52,388 nt of DNA from Planctomycetaceae bacterium (GTDB lineage: Bacteria > Planctomycetota > Planctomycetia > Pirellulales > Pirellulaceae): contig JAHEJI010000013.1 of assembly GCA_024638965.1 (NCBI GenBank), positions 1-52,388 of the forward strand. Reading direction: 5' to 3'. The position numbers and the translations under genes are program-made. Shown in pieces: positions 27,403-36,061 of this stretch. The notes under the pieces were generated by a model. That model made no database searches. It worked only from the letters and a program-made list of their open reading frames with translations, and was not told the DNA's origin. Each line of letters opens with the position of its first letter. The stretch's first letter is position 1.

Positions 27403-28836
27403 CTACTCGGATGGATTATCTGTTAAAGAAAGTGTGACTCTCTCAGGCCCATCGTCCTCGCGAGCCGCGGCCTTTCGTGTTGACCGTTTTTTATCGAGAT
27501 GATCGTATTCTCCCATTTCATCAAACGCGTCAAATTTGCCTTTCCGATGACCCATCATAAATCCCGAGGCTCCCACGAGGACAACCAGCAAACCGCCGAT
27601 CGACCACCACAAGTATTTCCACCACCCCGCTGAGCCTTTTTCGTCTGCGGCACCATTTTCTTGGCTATATTTTGCCAGCTCGTCTGATAGTTCTTTGTTG
27701 TTCAGGAGGGATTTTTCGATTTCTTCCGAGAGCTTATTCGCTTCATCGGTCTTGGAGGCAAGCTTCAATTCGGCAGTATTTCGTTGGGTAGCCAGTTTTT
27801 CAGCGCGGGCCAGCTGACCGTCCAAGTTCGCAAGTAAACGTGCATTGTCCGTTTTCAGGGCCGTGAATTTATCGACAAGAGCAGGATCCTGCCCCTGTGC
27901 CGAAACGGCGGTCCGCAAGATTTCTTCGTAAGCCCGATTGCGCGCATCTTCAACGGTCGCGGTTTTCTGTTGGTCCTCCACCTGGGCCACCGCTGGCGGC
28001 AGGATTATTTTCCAAGCAAGCAGTCCTAAAACCATGAATTGTAGAGTCAACATGGCGATAATCGCCAAGTCAGCGAGAGGTCGACGATTGTCCATGATAT
28101 TTACCACCGGGCTAGTGCTGCCGTAAGAGTTTTCAGAGTAACGCGGGTCAACATTCATTTCGGGACCATTTGAATAAAGTCGAGAAAAGTATTTCAGTTC
28201 CTGCTGACGATATCGATTCGCCATCAAGTAGAACCCCTTGGTTGGGCGAGTGACCGGTCGCGCATCATCCGTCCATTGAAACCAACCGCGATCATCGTTA
28301 ACCGGATCGATCACGAGGGCAACATCAAGCGGTTTGTTAAAAAAATTGTTGCAGATAAATAGGTCCATCCCGGACAGAAAAACGGTCCACCCCGGATGTG
28401 TATGATACCACCCCAACATCTCCAGTTCGGGATGATGTAGCTTGCGTTGTCGGGTAATTTGGCTCCAGGTGTCGTGTGTAAACGTAAAACTGCCTTTGGT
28501 GGCGTGATAGTGCTCCGCTCGCAAACAGTCCGTGATGACGACGAAGGGCTTTCCATGCTCGTCGACGAGCTGCTTTCCCAGCATCACTCCCCCCAGTTCG
28601 ACCCGGGTGTCACTTGCGGCGTGAGCTTCCATATCCCGCATGACATCGAGATCAACGAAGATCAACAGGTCGTCTTCCGGCGCGTCGTCTGAATCCGGAA
28701 GTCCAATGGGCCCAACCGGGAACACTGCAAAGTGCGCATCGCAATCGGGGCGCGTACCGACCCTTGGTTTGGAGTGCTCTAGTTCGCCAAATTGAATTTC
28801 TGAGTTCATGAACTCTTTGTCTTGAGTAGCAATCAA
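27403..28836 (-). CDS. membrane-anchored JAB/JAMM deubiquitinase-like metalloprotease
   Basis: The N-terminal 200 residues of this 477-aa protein form a JAB/MPN+ domain with all zinc ligands and catalytic residues: E80 (VELGGVMLG), then HTHPGWTVFLSGMD giving H145, H147, S155 and D158, the complete H-x-H-x7-S-x2-D motif. Such enzymes cut isopeptide bonds after ubiquitin-like tails. The rest is not typical: a membrane span (about 257-279), a coiled coil (about 325-392), a second span (about 406-428) and a charged tail. An ATG at residue 10 preceded by AAAGAG is an alternative start. The gene follows the E1-like gene by 132 bp and precedes the RING gene by 30 bp. Confidence 0.92.
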   Translation of the reverse strand: MIATQDKEFMNSEIQFGELEHSKPRVGTRPDCDAHFAVFPVGPIGLPDSDDAPEDDLLIFVDLDVMRDMEAHAASDTRVELGGVMLGKQLVDEHGKPFVVITDCLRAEHYHATKGSFTFTHDTWSQITRQRKLHHPELEMLGWYHTHPGWTVFLSGMDLFICNNFFNKPLDVALVIDPVNDDRGWFQWTDDARPVTRPTKGFYLMANRYRQQELKYFSRLYSNGPEMNVDPRYSENSYGSTSPVVNIMDNRRPLADLAIIAMLTLQFMVLGLLAWKIILPPAVAQVEDQQKTATVEDARNRAYEEILRTAVSAQGQDPALVDKFTALKTDNARLLANLDGQLARAEKLATQRNTAELKLASKTDEANKLSEEIEKSLLNNKELSDELAKYSQENGAADEKGSAGWWKYLWWSIGGLLVVLVGASGFMMGHRKGKFDAFDEMGEYDHLDKKRSTRKAAAREDDGPERVTLSLTDNPSE

Positions 28837-28968
28837 TGATTTCGATTAACGATTGCCATTCGTTCCAATTCCGAAGTAAGCAAAGTGGCTCGGTTTGGTT
28901 TGAACCTGGCCGAACCCAACGTTATCCTGAAACAAGGATTTGACTATCCACATTTTATCCTGCCGAAC

Positions 28969-30165
28969 TCATGATTTATTCGATTGAATTCGATCGCCCG
29001 CCAAAACAACAAAACTCGTGTCATCATCGGTTTCGACTTTGACGATATCGTAATCGGGAACGCCTAATTCACTTAGTTTTCGCGTGAACAGGGGCGAATT
29101 GGGTTCAATGGAGGATATGGTTTCAGGTGCCATCGGCAAATCGCATTTGCTGCAAATTCCCTGGCTCGAATCCACAACACAACGCGGTTGATTGACTTCG
29201 ACCTGACGATCACAAGTACGGCAGACAAGGTTAACCAGAAAATCACGATCAAGGACCAAGCGAGTCGGAGTTTGCTCGTTTTCGTCCGCGATGGCTTGGA
29301 ACAATTCGGCTACGGAAGTGGCAGCCGCCGACAGCGGAAGTTCCAAAGGCTCGTCGTAGGTCTCATGAGACAGACAGTCCTGGCGAACAGGATAATTCGT
29401 CTGGTAAAAACGATTTGCCGCGCCGTTAAAAACCAAAGCAGAACCATCGGCAGCCGGCAAATCGTGAAGAATCTTTAGCGCCTCCTGCACTTGCATTCCA
29501 CCAATGATCGAAGCAATCGTTGGCGCAGTAGGGACTTTACCCTGCAAAATATCTTCCTGTTTCAATAAGGGGCAGCTGTACCGCAATGAAATCAACTGAT
29601 AGTCCATCTCCGTCATCGTACATTCGTAGCAGGCACCGTGCGGTGGTCGAAAAACCTTGGCGACACCATTGATCTCCTGGATGCCACCATCGATCCACGG
29701 CGTATTCGCTTTCCAACACATTCGGTTGACCCACAACCGAGCCTCCCTGTTATCCAGACAGCCAATGACAACGTCCATGTCCCGGACGAGTCCTAAACCA
29801 ATTTCGGTAAGGACATTGCCGACAATCGGATGGATATGGCAATCCGGATTGATCTCTGTCACCATGGTCGCGGCAACTTCTGCTTTGGGTTTCCCGGCAT
29901 CGGTTGAGCGAAATAGAATCGATCGCGTCAGGTTGGTCTCGTCGACGTGGTCCATATCGATTAACTCAATATGTCCGATTCCAAGTAGCGCCAGATTCTT
30001 CAAGACTTCATTGCCCAAGGCACCAGCACCCACGACCAGAACTCTGGCTGCTGAAATTCTCTGTTGATCCCACCATCCAATGAGGCGCAACCGTGAATAA
30101 CGGTCTTCGTCATCAATAATCAGGTCCGGCCGATTGGCGGCAACCGATGTTTTTGGTGTATCCAC
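28969..30165 (-). CDS. E1-like (ThiF/MoeB/UBA) ubiquitin-activating enzyme homologue
   Basis: A 398-aa protein starting at GTG. The Rossmann ATP-binding loop is GAGALGNEV at 46-54, followed by IDMDHVDETNLTRS with the acidic and Arg residues (R81) that adenylate the tail glycine, and K94 in GKPKAE. CYEC (179-182) keeps one half of the zinc site of ThiF/MoeB proteins. The segment around C198 (RYSCPLLKQEDI, then VPTAPTIAS) occupies the place of the catalytic cysteine loop of UBA3/UBA5-type E1 enzymes, so C198 is the candidate thioester residue. An extra C-terminal domain has a four-Cys zinc ribbon (C315, C318, C338, C341). It lies 12 bp downstream of the E2-like gene. Confidence 0.92.
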   Translation of the reverse strand: MDTPKTSVAANRPDLIIDDEDRYSRLRLIGWWDQQRISAARVLVVGAGALGNEVLKNLALLGIGHIELIDMDHVDETNLTRSILFRSTDAGKPKAEVAATMVTEINPDCHIHPIVGNVLTEIGLGLVRDMDVVIGCLDNREARLWVNRMCWKANTPWIDGGIQEINGVAKVFRPPHGACYECTMTEMDYQLISLRYSCPLLKQEDILQGKVPTAPTIASIIGGMQVQEALKILHDLPAADGSALVFNGAANRFYQTNYPVRQDCLSHETYDEPLELPLSAAATSVAELFQAIADENEQTPTRLVLDRDFLVNLVCRTCDRQVEVNQPRCVVDSSQGICSKCDLPMAPETISSIEPNSPLFTRKLSELGVPDYDIVKVETDDDTSFVVLAGDRIQSNKS

Positions 30166-30177
30166 TGAGGACTGGTC

Positions 30178-30870
30178 CTAGTCACGAAAAATAATGCCGA
30201 TGTCTTCCGGAGGTCGCTCGATAATTTCGATTCCCGTTTCAACGACTTCGACGCCGTTATCTGATCCAAAATCTCGATGGGGTGCGATAATCGGTTTTTC
30301 CGATTTTTCGACGCGATCTCGAATGGACCGAACATCAATTGGAAACCTGAACGTCGTTTGAGCCTTTGCCCAAAGCGCGGCTTCGCGATTATAAGGACTT
30401 TCAGTATCAAAATTCTTGTACCGAATCATGTCCCAAAGCATGGTACAAAGTTCTGCGAGCGTCACACTGGGAACCCAATGCGTTCCGTATCCGCCCAGGC
30501 AAACAACGCCATTGTTTGAAATGTTGGGATGAAAAATCGGCGTTTGCCAGGCGAGATTAGGCACCATCCGTGGATAGGCGGCACCCAGATCGATCAGGAT
30601 TTCATGATGCTCGCGGACCTCGATCGTATTCGCGTCGCGACGGTATAAACCGACGCCACCAAAAAAAAGTCGATATCTCTCAGGTGGCTTGCCTCTAGCT
30701 TCGAAGCGAAAAATCGAACTTTCACGCATCAACTGCTGGACGCTCTTGTAGTCCGAGAGCAGTCGTCGTTCACGCGGAGATTTGCGCATTTTTTTCGTAA
30801 GTTGTTCCAAGTAACAATTTCTTGGCCGCTTTTCGAGCACCAGCGGCGATGATGAACCACTATTGTCCAT
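30178..30870 (-). CDS. E2-like (UBC-fold) ubiquitin-conjugating enzyme homologue
   Basis: A 230-aa protein carrying the core of a ubiquitin-conjugating enzyme. YPRMVPNLAWQTPIFHPNI ends in an intact HPN tripeptide (114-116), and NGVVCLGG places the catalytic Cys at C124, eight residues after the HPN Asn as in eukaryotic E2s. W132 and P134 (HWVPS) and the following helix (LAELCTMLWDMI) match the WxP and downstream helix of E2s. The N-terminal 50 residues are basic and the C-terminal 40 (EIIERPPEDIGIIFRD) acidic, both unlike standard E2s. It lies 12 bp after the ubiquitin-like gene and 12 bp before the E1-like gene, so translation of the three is probably coupled. Confidence 0.92.
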   Translation of the reverse strand: MDNSGSSSPLVLEKRPRNCYLEQLTKKMRKSPRERRLLSDYKSVQQLMRESSIFRFEARGKPPERYRLFFGGVGLYRRDANTIEVREHHEILIDLGAAYPRMVPNLAWQTPIFHPNISNNGVVCLGGYGTHWVPSVTLAELCTMLWDMIRYKNFDTESPYNREAALWAKAQTTFRFPIDVRSIRDRVEKSEKPIIAPHRDFGSDNGVEVVETGIEIIERPPEDIGIIFRD

Positions 30871-30882
30871 TAATTGGACGAA

Positions 30883-31176
30883 TTATCCAGCAACTATTTC
30901 TGGATAAACAATCAGGTGGTCTCCATTGCGAACATTGCCTTCGGGAAGTGTCGTGTCTTCGTGCAAGCGACGACCTCCCTCTTTATGGTCGAGACTGTAG
31001 CTCATGGGCTGCCCATCAGGCCCCACTACGGGCAAATTCATCTTAGTGATGATATTTGGCAGGATTCTGCGAATTGTAACCGTATGTGAAACCAAAGCCT
31101 CGACGCTTTTCGCGCCGGTTTGATCAAGAAATGTAACTTCGGTGCCTTCTTGTTCGTTAGGATCTACGTCGGACAT
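30883..31176 (-). CDS. ubiquitin-like modifier protein, YukD-like
   Basis: A 97-aa beta-grasp-like protein, the first gene of the operon, with AAAGGA seven bases before its ATG. The pattern is that of bacterial ubiquitin-like/YukD proteins: strand VTFLDQ, helix ILPNIITKMN, then DGQPMSYSLDHKEGGRRL, a TL element and NGDHLIVYPEIVAG. It ends with a single Gly exactly at the C-terminus, with no peptide to trim, so it could be adenylated by the E1-like enzyme directly. Lysines are at 23, 45 and 65. A flexible N-terminal 12 residues (MSDVDPNEQEGT) precedes the fold. The identity rests on this pattern plus the E1/E2/JAB/RING neighbours. Confidence 0.87.
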   Translation of the reverse strand: MSDVDPNEQEGTEVTFLDQTGAKSVEALVSHTVTIRRILPNIITKMNLPVVGPDGQPMSYSLDHKEGGRRLHEDTTLPEGNVRNGDHLIVYPEIVAG

Positions 31177-31357
31177 ACAAGATTCCTTTATCTGATTCGC
31201 CTGGAGCCGAAGCTCTACTGATCTTTGAGTCTTATTCGCCAGTCATTGAATAATATTAGCGGATTAAAAAGAATATTGGCTAGATGCCAAGAAATGCCAT
31301 AGATGCTTGGAAAAACTGGTTTTTCTACCCTATTGGACGGTTAGGAAGCAAGCAATT

Positions 31358-31930
31358 TCAGCCTGGACGTTCGTCCGTACGTAGAATTCCGTAAAAGGCG
31401 ACGTCTTCGAAGACTCCCCATTTTCGAATGTGGGATCGCAACAAACCCTCCTTTTTCATTCCGATTTTCTCCATGACTCGCCCAGAAGCCAGATTTCGGG
31501 TCATGTGATGGGCGTGAATCTTGTTCACGGCAAGCGTTTCAAACCCAAACCGAACGACCTCACGTGCCGCTTCGCTGCAAATTCCTTGTCCCCAGTAATC
31601 TCGCCCGATCCAATAACCGAGTTCGGCATTCTGGTCCTGTTCACTGATCTCCAACCCGATCGCACCCGTCAGTTCACCGGTGGACTTCAGGCAGATTGCA
31701 AAAATTGCAGATTTACCATTTTTCCACATATCTGCGTGCTGCTCGATCCACTTTAGCGCAGCGCCTTCCGGATACGGAAACTCAATGGTGCGCGTGTTCG
31801 CTGCGATCTCGCGATCATTAGCAAGGATCTGCTGAACTTCTGCATCGCTCGGAAAGAATGGTCTCAGCAGCAAGCGTTTGGTTTCCAAAGTAGGCCGATT
31901 GTCTTCATTCCAGTCAACCGCTTGGTTCAT
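31358..31930 (-). CDS. GNAT acetyltransferase, RimJ/RimL type
   Basis: A 190-aa acetyltransferase. The N-terminus LETKRLLLRPFFPSDAEV is the RimJ/RimL opening strand. The acetyl-CoA loop is RDYWGQGICSEAAREV (the YWGQGI segment corresponds to the R/QxxGxG/A motif), and NLASGRVMEKIGMKKEG is the usual closing segment. RimJ/RimL homologues acetylate ribosomal protein N-termini or small molecules; the target here is unknown. It lies 181 bp upstream of the ubiquitin-like gene on the same strand, so it could share transcription but has no obvious functional link. Confidence 0.86.
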   Translation of the reverse strand: MNQAVDWNEDNRPTLETKRLLLRPFFPSDAEVQQILANDREIAANTRTIEFPYPEGAALKWIEQHADMWKNGKSAIFAICLKSTGELTGAIGLEISEQDQNAELGYWIGRDYWGQGICSEAAREVVRFGFETLAVNKIHAHHMTRNLASGRVMEKIGMKKEGLLRSHIRKWGVFEDVAFYGILRTDERPG

Positions 31931-32190
31931 TAGTTTGCGTTCCTCGGAACCCTATCTGCCATAACGATGCGTCTCATCATCTAGGGCAAGTTCCCATCAG
32001 TTCGGTCTGTATCAAATGTAACGACTTAGCTGCCAGGTGGTGGCATGCTTCGACGAAAAACTGAGGTCGAGGTGTTCCCAAATTGCCCCCCTCTTTTCGT
32101 GAGCTACGGTTTTTTGTCGCCACAGTGCGCGAGAAATACCACCGAATTATAGACATTCGCCGCGAAATCCTGCGAGACCCGAGGAATTTA

Positions 32191-32919
32191 ATGAGCTTTC
32201 TTAATCGTTTTTTCCAAGACGCATTTGATCAGTCACAATTACCGCCGATTGGCAAAAACAGTTTTGACGCCATCACAGAGTCAGATTTGGCCTCTCATCT
32301 TGAGATTGACACCTATGACTCTTTTCAATTAACTGCCGCGGTTCGACCTGCGATCGATTTGAAGATCAAGCCAACCCAAGGCTATCGCCACGATGTCTAC
32401 ATCGACGAAGAATCCCAATCGAAAGTGCCCGTCATCATGGCGGCTGCATCCAAAGAGAACCTATTCAGCTTGTTCATGCAGCTGATTCAACGACTCGGCC
32501 CGGTAGTTGATGTCGTTCTGGAAACCAGTCACAACCATGACGGGGGTCACAAAGACCTGTATCGCGAGCACATCGACATGCCTGTGCTAACGAGCACTCT
32601 GTGGGACTACGAAAACTTATTGACGAATGATGGATGCACCGGAATTGCAGTTCTGAATCCCAATACACCTCAGGAAGTCCAGTTCGATGAACACAAGCTG
32701 CTGATCATGTACGGGAGTCCGCTTGAGCAGTTCGAACATATCCTTGAAATCAACAACGTCAATGACAAGAGTGATATACGGTTTATCACGGAAGCGGAAC
32801 ACGTTCACTCTTCGACTGACGAATTCATACGCCAATTTCAAGCGTTGCGAACGGATCTTGGACTCGACGGATCACACCTGGAAGAAGACAACGAGTCTTA
32901 CGACGGTGGCTGCGTTTAG
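32191..32919 (+). CDS. hypothetical protein, 242 aa
   Basis: The start is fixed by GAGGAATTTA directly before the ATG at 32191; the frame is open upstream from a TTG at 32083. I do not recognise the family. The protein has no signal peptide or membrane span and is rich in acidic residues. Conserved-looking features are KIKPTQGYRHDVYIDEES, VVLETSHNHDGGHKDLYREHIDMP with several His residues, and a C-terminal acidic tail (EEDNESYDGGCV). The His-rich middle might bind metal, but no known motif fits. It is convergent with the ABC permease gene. Confidence 0.7.
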   Translation: MSFLNRFFQDAFDQSQLPPIGKNSFDAITESDLASHLEIDTYDSFQLTAAVRPAIDLKIKPTQGYRHDVYIDEESQSKVPVIMAAASKENLFSLFMQLIQRLGPVVDVVLETSHNHDGGHKDLYREHIDMPVLTSTLWDYENLLTNDGCTGIAVLNPNTPQEVQFDEHKLLIMYGSPLEQFEHILEINNVNDKSDIRFITEAEHVHSSTDEFIRQFQALRTDLGLDGSHLEEDNESYDGGCV

Positions 32920-32983
32920 AGACGATTCGGTATTCAAGCCGGTCGAAGTATAATTGCATCGGATCGATAATCGACAGCCGGCA

Positions 32984-34306
32984 TTACTCATGTCGGAGTG
33001 CCTCAATCGGATCGAGTTGAGCCGCTCGCATCGCTGGATAGATGCCAAACACGAGACCGACCGCCAAGGCGATGCCGAATGCAAGAGGAATCGAAAGGGG
33101 CACGATAATCGGCGTCACTTCGCTCACGGCAACAGGTAACGCTGCCATCGTGGTGGGAAACCAGAGCGTAATCAATTCTCTTAACCACACCACAATCCAG
33201 GGACAAGCCAGTCCTCCCAGGATGCCCGTAATGCCACCAACCGTTGACAGCACGACGGTTTCGACCAGAAACTGCCTGATGATGTCGCCTCGATTCGCCC
33301 CGAGCGCTCTGCGAATCCCGATTTCGCGAGTCCGTTCGGTCACTGTCGCTAACATAATGTTCATGATCCCAATCCCGCCGACGACCAGAGAGATCGCTGC
33401 AATCAAGCCCATGAAAGCCATGAACATCAACCGAGTTGTTCGCGCTTGTTCCAGCAACTCAAGCGGCGTCACAATCGCATAGTCCTCTTCTTCATGGCGA
33501 CGATTCATGATCGATTCGATCGCTCGAGATGTGCTCAAGACATCTTCGATATTCTTGACACGGAAAGTAATCTGGCTGAGTTCGATGACCTCATTGGTTC
33601 TTGTTCCGGCACTGCGCTCCATTGTCCAGTCCCCGATCCGGCGCCAAAACGTCGTGATCGGAGCGTAAACATCATCGGTGAAATCCTGAGCCTCAAGCGA
33701 ACTGCCTACGGCTGCCATCATACCTCTTTTCTTCATCACACCAATCACTCGATACGGCGTACTCCGAATCAGGATGACGATGCCAACGGCCGAATGGAGT
33801 GGGCAAAGTTGTTTTGCTAACTCGTACGAAATCACGCAAACATTGTCGTCCTGATCCACGTCACGTTGTTCGATGAAACGTCCATCATGGATCCTCAGTT
33901 TCATGACATCGTCGTAATCCGGTGTGCAGCCGATAAAGTGTACGACGCGATCGGTCGGTCCGTAATACAGCTCCCGCATCGCATCGCGAAGCCGTAACGC
34001 GCGGTCAATCGTGGGTAACGTTTCCGTCAACGCATCAAAGTCATCTCGCGTGATGCCGTAAATGGCCATCGAGCTATCGGCGACATCCTGCGTTATCGGC
34101 TTCACACTTCTGAGAATAATGTTGTTCGTGCCGAGTTCTTCAATTTGTTCCTGGACCTTTTGACTAATCCCTTCCCCAATCGCCAACAACCACACGACAC
34201 TTGCGACCCCGATGAATATCCCCAGCACGGTCAACATCGACCGCATCGGATGCAGCGAGAGGCTTTTGACGCCCAACTTCCAGATTACGGGACGGAGTAG
34301 CTGCAT
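32984..34306 (-). CDS. MacB/FtsX-type ABC transporter permease
   Basis: A 440-aa protein with the topology of MacB-like permeases. One span follows the N-terminus (RSMLTVLGIFIGVASVVWLLAIGEG), then a large periplasmic domain of about 230 residues, then three spans carrying the FtsX signature (GGIGIMNIMLATVTERTREIGIRRALGA) and an ending typical of the family (GIYPAMRAAQLDPIEALRHE). MacB-type systems use a separate ATPase to move substrates, with a membrane-fusion protein. The fusion protein is encoded directly upstream (87 bp away), but no ATP-binding gene lies in this cluster, so the ATPase must be elsewhere or lost. Confidence 0.92.
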   Translation of the reverse strand: MQLLRPVIWKLGVKSLSLHPMRSMLTVLGIFIGVASVVWLLAIGEGISQKVQEQIEELGTNNIILRSVKPITQDVADSSMAIYGITRDDFDALTETLPTIDRALRLRDAMRELYYGPTDRVVHFIGCTPDYDDVMKLRIHDGRFIEQRDVDQDDNVCVISYELAKQLCPLHSAVGIVILIRSTPYRVIGVMKKRGMMAAVGSSLEAQDFTDDVYAPITTFWRRIGDWTMERSAGTRTNEVIELSQITFRVKNIEDVLSTSRAIESIMNRRHEEEDYAIVTPLELLEQARTTRLMFMAFMGLIAAISLVVGGIGIMNIMLATVTERTREIGIRRALGANRGDIIRQFLVETVVLSTVGGITGILGGLACPWIVVWLRELITLWFPTTMAALPVAVSEVTPIIVPLSIPLAFGIALAVGLVFGIYPAMRAAQLDPIEALRHE

Positions 34307-34392
34307 TTAATCAATCTTCACGGGTGGTCCGGCATTCACCAGGACAAGTAACAGGACAAGTCTATTCGCATCGATCAACAAAAACTCGCCGA

Positions 34393-35781
34393 TCAGCCGG
34401 CCGTCGGAAATACCACTTCGTCAATGTAGTTGTCCGCGTCAACCAAAACCTGTTCTCCGACTTCAAGTCCGGATTTGATGACCACGAACTTTTCATTATT
34501 GGAGCCAATTTCGACAAGCCGAGGTTCGATCCGATGCTTCTTGTCTTTTACAAACACATAAAACAAGTCGTCTTTTCGCACAAGACTTGAGACCGGCACC
34601 TGAACCACATTCTCAATCCGCTCGATAAAGATCTCGACTTTACCTCGCAAGCCACTGCGAATCAGCGGACTTTCTTCCAGCACGTCGACAAACACTTCGT
34701 ATTCGATCGGGGCTTGAAACCAACGACGCGGTTCGGGAAAAGCGTTTACTTTTCGTACCACAGCAGCGATTGGAGTCTCAGGCGACGTGTCAACTCGTAC
34801 AACCGCTTTCATCCCAGGCGAGATTTGATTGATCTTGGAATCGTTGACTTTGGTTCGAACCTGCATTTTCGTCGGATCCGGTAACCGAAATATGACTTGA
34901 CCATCGCGGAGAATCGCCCCCTCTTCGATGACAAATGAAGCGTCACCCCGGCGGTCAGTTTCATTGGCGTAAACAACCATCCCTGCTGTTGGGGCAACAA
35001 CACGACAACTCGCAACTTGCTCTTCAAATTCAGCCTGCTTGAGATTACTCAGCTCCAACGTGTATTCGGTCGCGGCAACATTGGCTTCTTGCTTTCTTAT
35101 TTCAGCCTCAAATTCTGCCACCATTCGTTCTCTGGTGAACTTTTCGAATACCAACAGTTTCTGTAGTGCGAGTTTTAGATCCAAATCGGCTTTCTCTTCC
35201 GCATACGAGTCTGCCTCAAGCTGCGTGCGAGTGATATAACCTTTGCGATTGAGGCCTTCGCTGTATTTTCTGTATTCGCGCGCCCGTCGAGCCGTCTCCT
35301 TTGCCAGAGCGACTGCTGCCTCAAGTTCGGCGCGGTCCTGTTCGAAAGTCCCATTCAGGAATTCGTCAAGTACTCGCTTCGCCGTATCCAGATCACTCTC
35401 GGCCTGAATCGCAGCAGCACTATCCTGGGCGACATTGATTTTTTGCTCGGTTAACTGTTCCTGGAGGACCGAATCATCAAGCTGTCCAAGAAAATCGCCT
35501 TTCTTGACCATCGTCCCTTCTGGAATCAGCGACAGGATGGTTGTCCCATCGCGTCCTTTGGATTTGACTTTGCAGCGAACCTCTACGTTACTTGAGCTCT
35601 CGATTTCGCCGGATTCGTTGACCGATGAAATGAACTCACCCTGAAATACATCGTAGGTTAGCGCCTTTGCCGCCGTACCAACGTTATTTTCTACGTTGTT
35701 AAGTAACAGTGAACCAAAAACGACACTTGCACACAGCAAGACCGCTACGATTAGTGTCAATTTGATGAATCCGTTTCGCAT
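34393..35781 (-). CDS. HlyD/RND-type periplasmic adaptor (membrane-fusion) protein
   Basis: A 462-aa adaptor with an N-terminal span (KLTLIVAVLLCASVVFGSLLL). The barrel-sandwich hairpin segments are VEVRCKVKSKGRDGTTILSLIPEGTMVKKGDFL and, after the hairpin, VVAPTAGMVVYA. A long alpha-helical coiled hairpin lies between them (about residues 115-260). The beta-barrel (KMQVRTKVNDSKINQISPGM) and membrane-proximal domain follow. Such proteins link an inner-membrane transporter to an outer-membrane channel. It is the first gene of a two-gene unit with the MacB-like permease. Confidence 0.9.
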   Translation of the reverse strand: MRNGFIKLTLIVAVLLCASVVFGSLLLNNVENNVGTAAKALTYDVFQGEFISSVNESGEIESSSNVEVRCKVKSKGRDGTTILSLIPEGTMVKKGDFLGQLDDSVLQEQLTEQKINVAQDSAAAIQAESDLDTAKRVLDEFLNGTFEQDRAELEAAVALAKETARRAREYRKYSEGLNRKGYITRTQLEADSYAEEKADLDLKLALQKLLVFEKFTRERMVAEFEAEIRKQEANVAATEYTLELSNLKQAEFEEQVASCRVVAPTAGMVVYANETDRRGDASFVIEEGAILRDGQVIFRLPDPTKMQVRTKVNDSKINQISPGMKAVVRVDTSPETPIAAVVRKVNAFPEPRRWFQAPIEYEVFVDVLEESPLIRSGLRGKVEIFIERIENVVQVPVSSLVRKDDLFYVFVKDKKHRIEPRLVEIGSNNEKFVVIKSGLEVGEQVLVDADNYIDEVVFPTAG

Positions 35782-36061
35782 GGACGTATCAACAGGCTGA
35801 AAAACAGGAAATCGATGTCGGCTGAGCCCAATAATAAATTTTATACGCCAGAACCTGACAGTTGAACCGACAAAACGTCCTTCGGCTAACTAACGTCGAT
35901 GACCGCAAACGGGCCTGCTAATGATCGCAATTCGATTACGCGGAGAAAGTGAGCAAAAAACGCCGGAATGCTTTTTTCGGTAATTCGAACGATGAATCAT
36001 TCGGGGACCGCAAAAATACTCCATTATCGACGATTTAGGACGTGTTTTGTATGATCTTGGC

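Noticed and set aside
31358..31930. GNAT gene as a sixth component of the ubiquitin-like operon
   Set aside because: It has a 181-bp gap and a common housekeeping-type family; nothing in sequence ties it to the conjugation genes.
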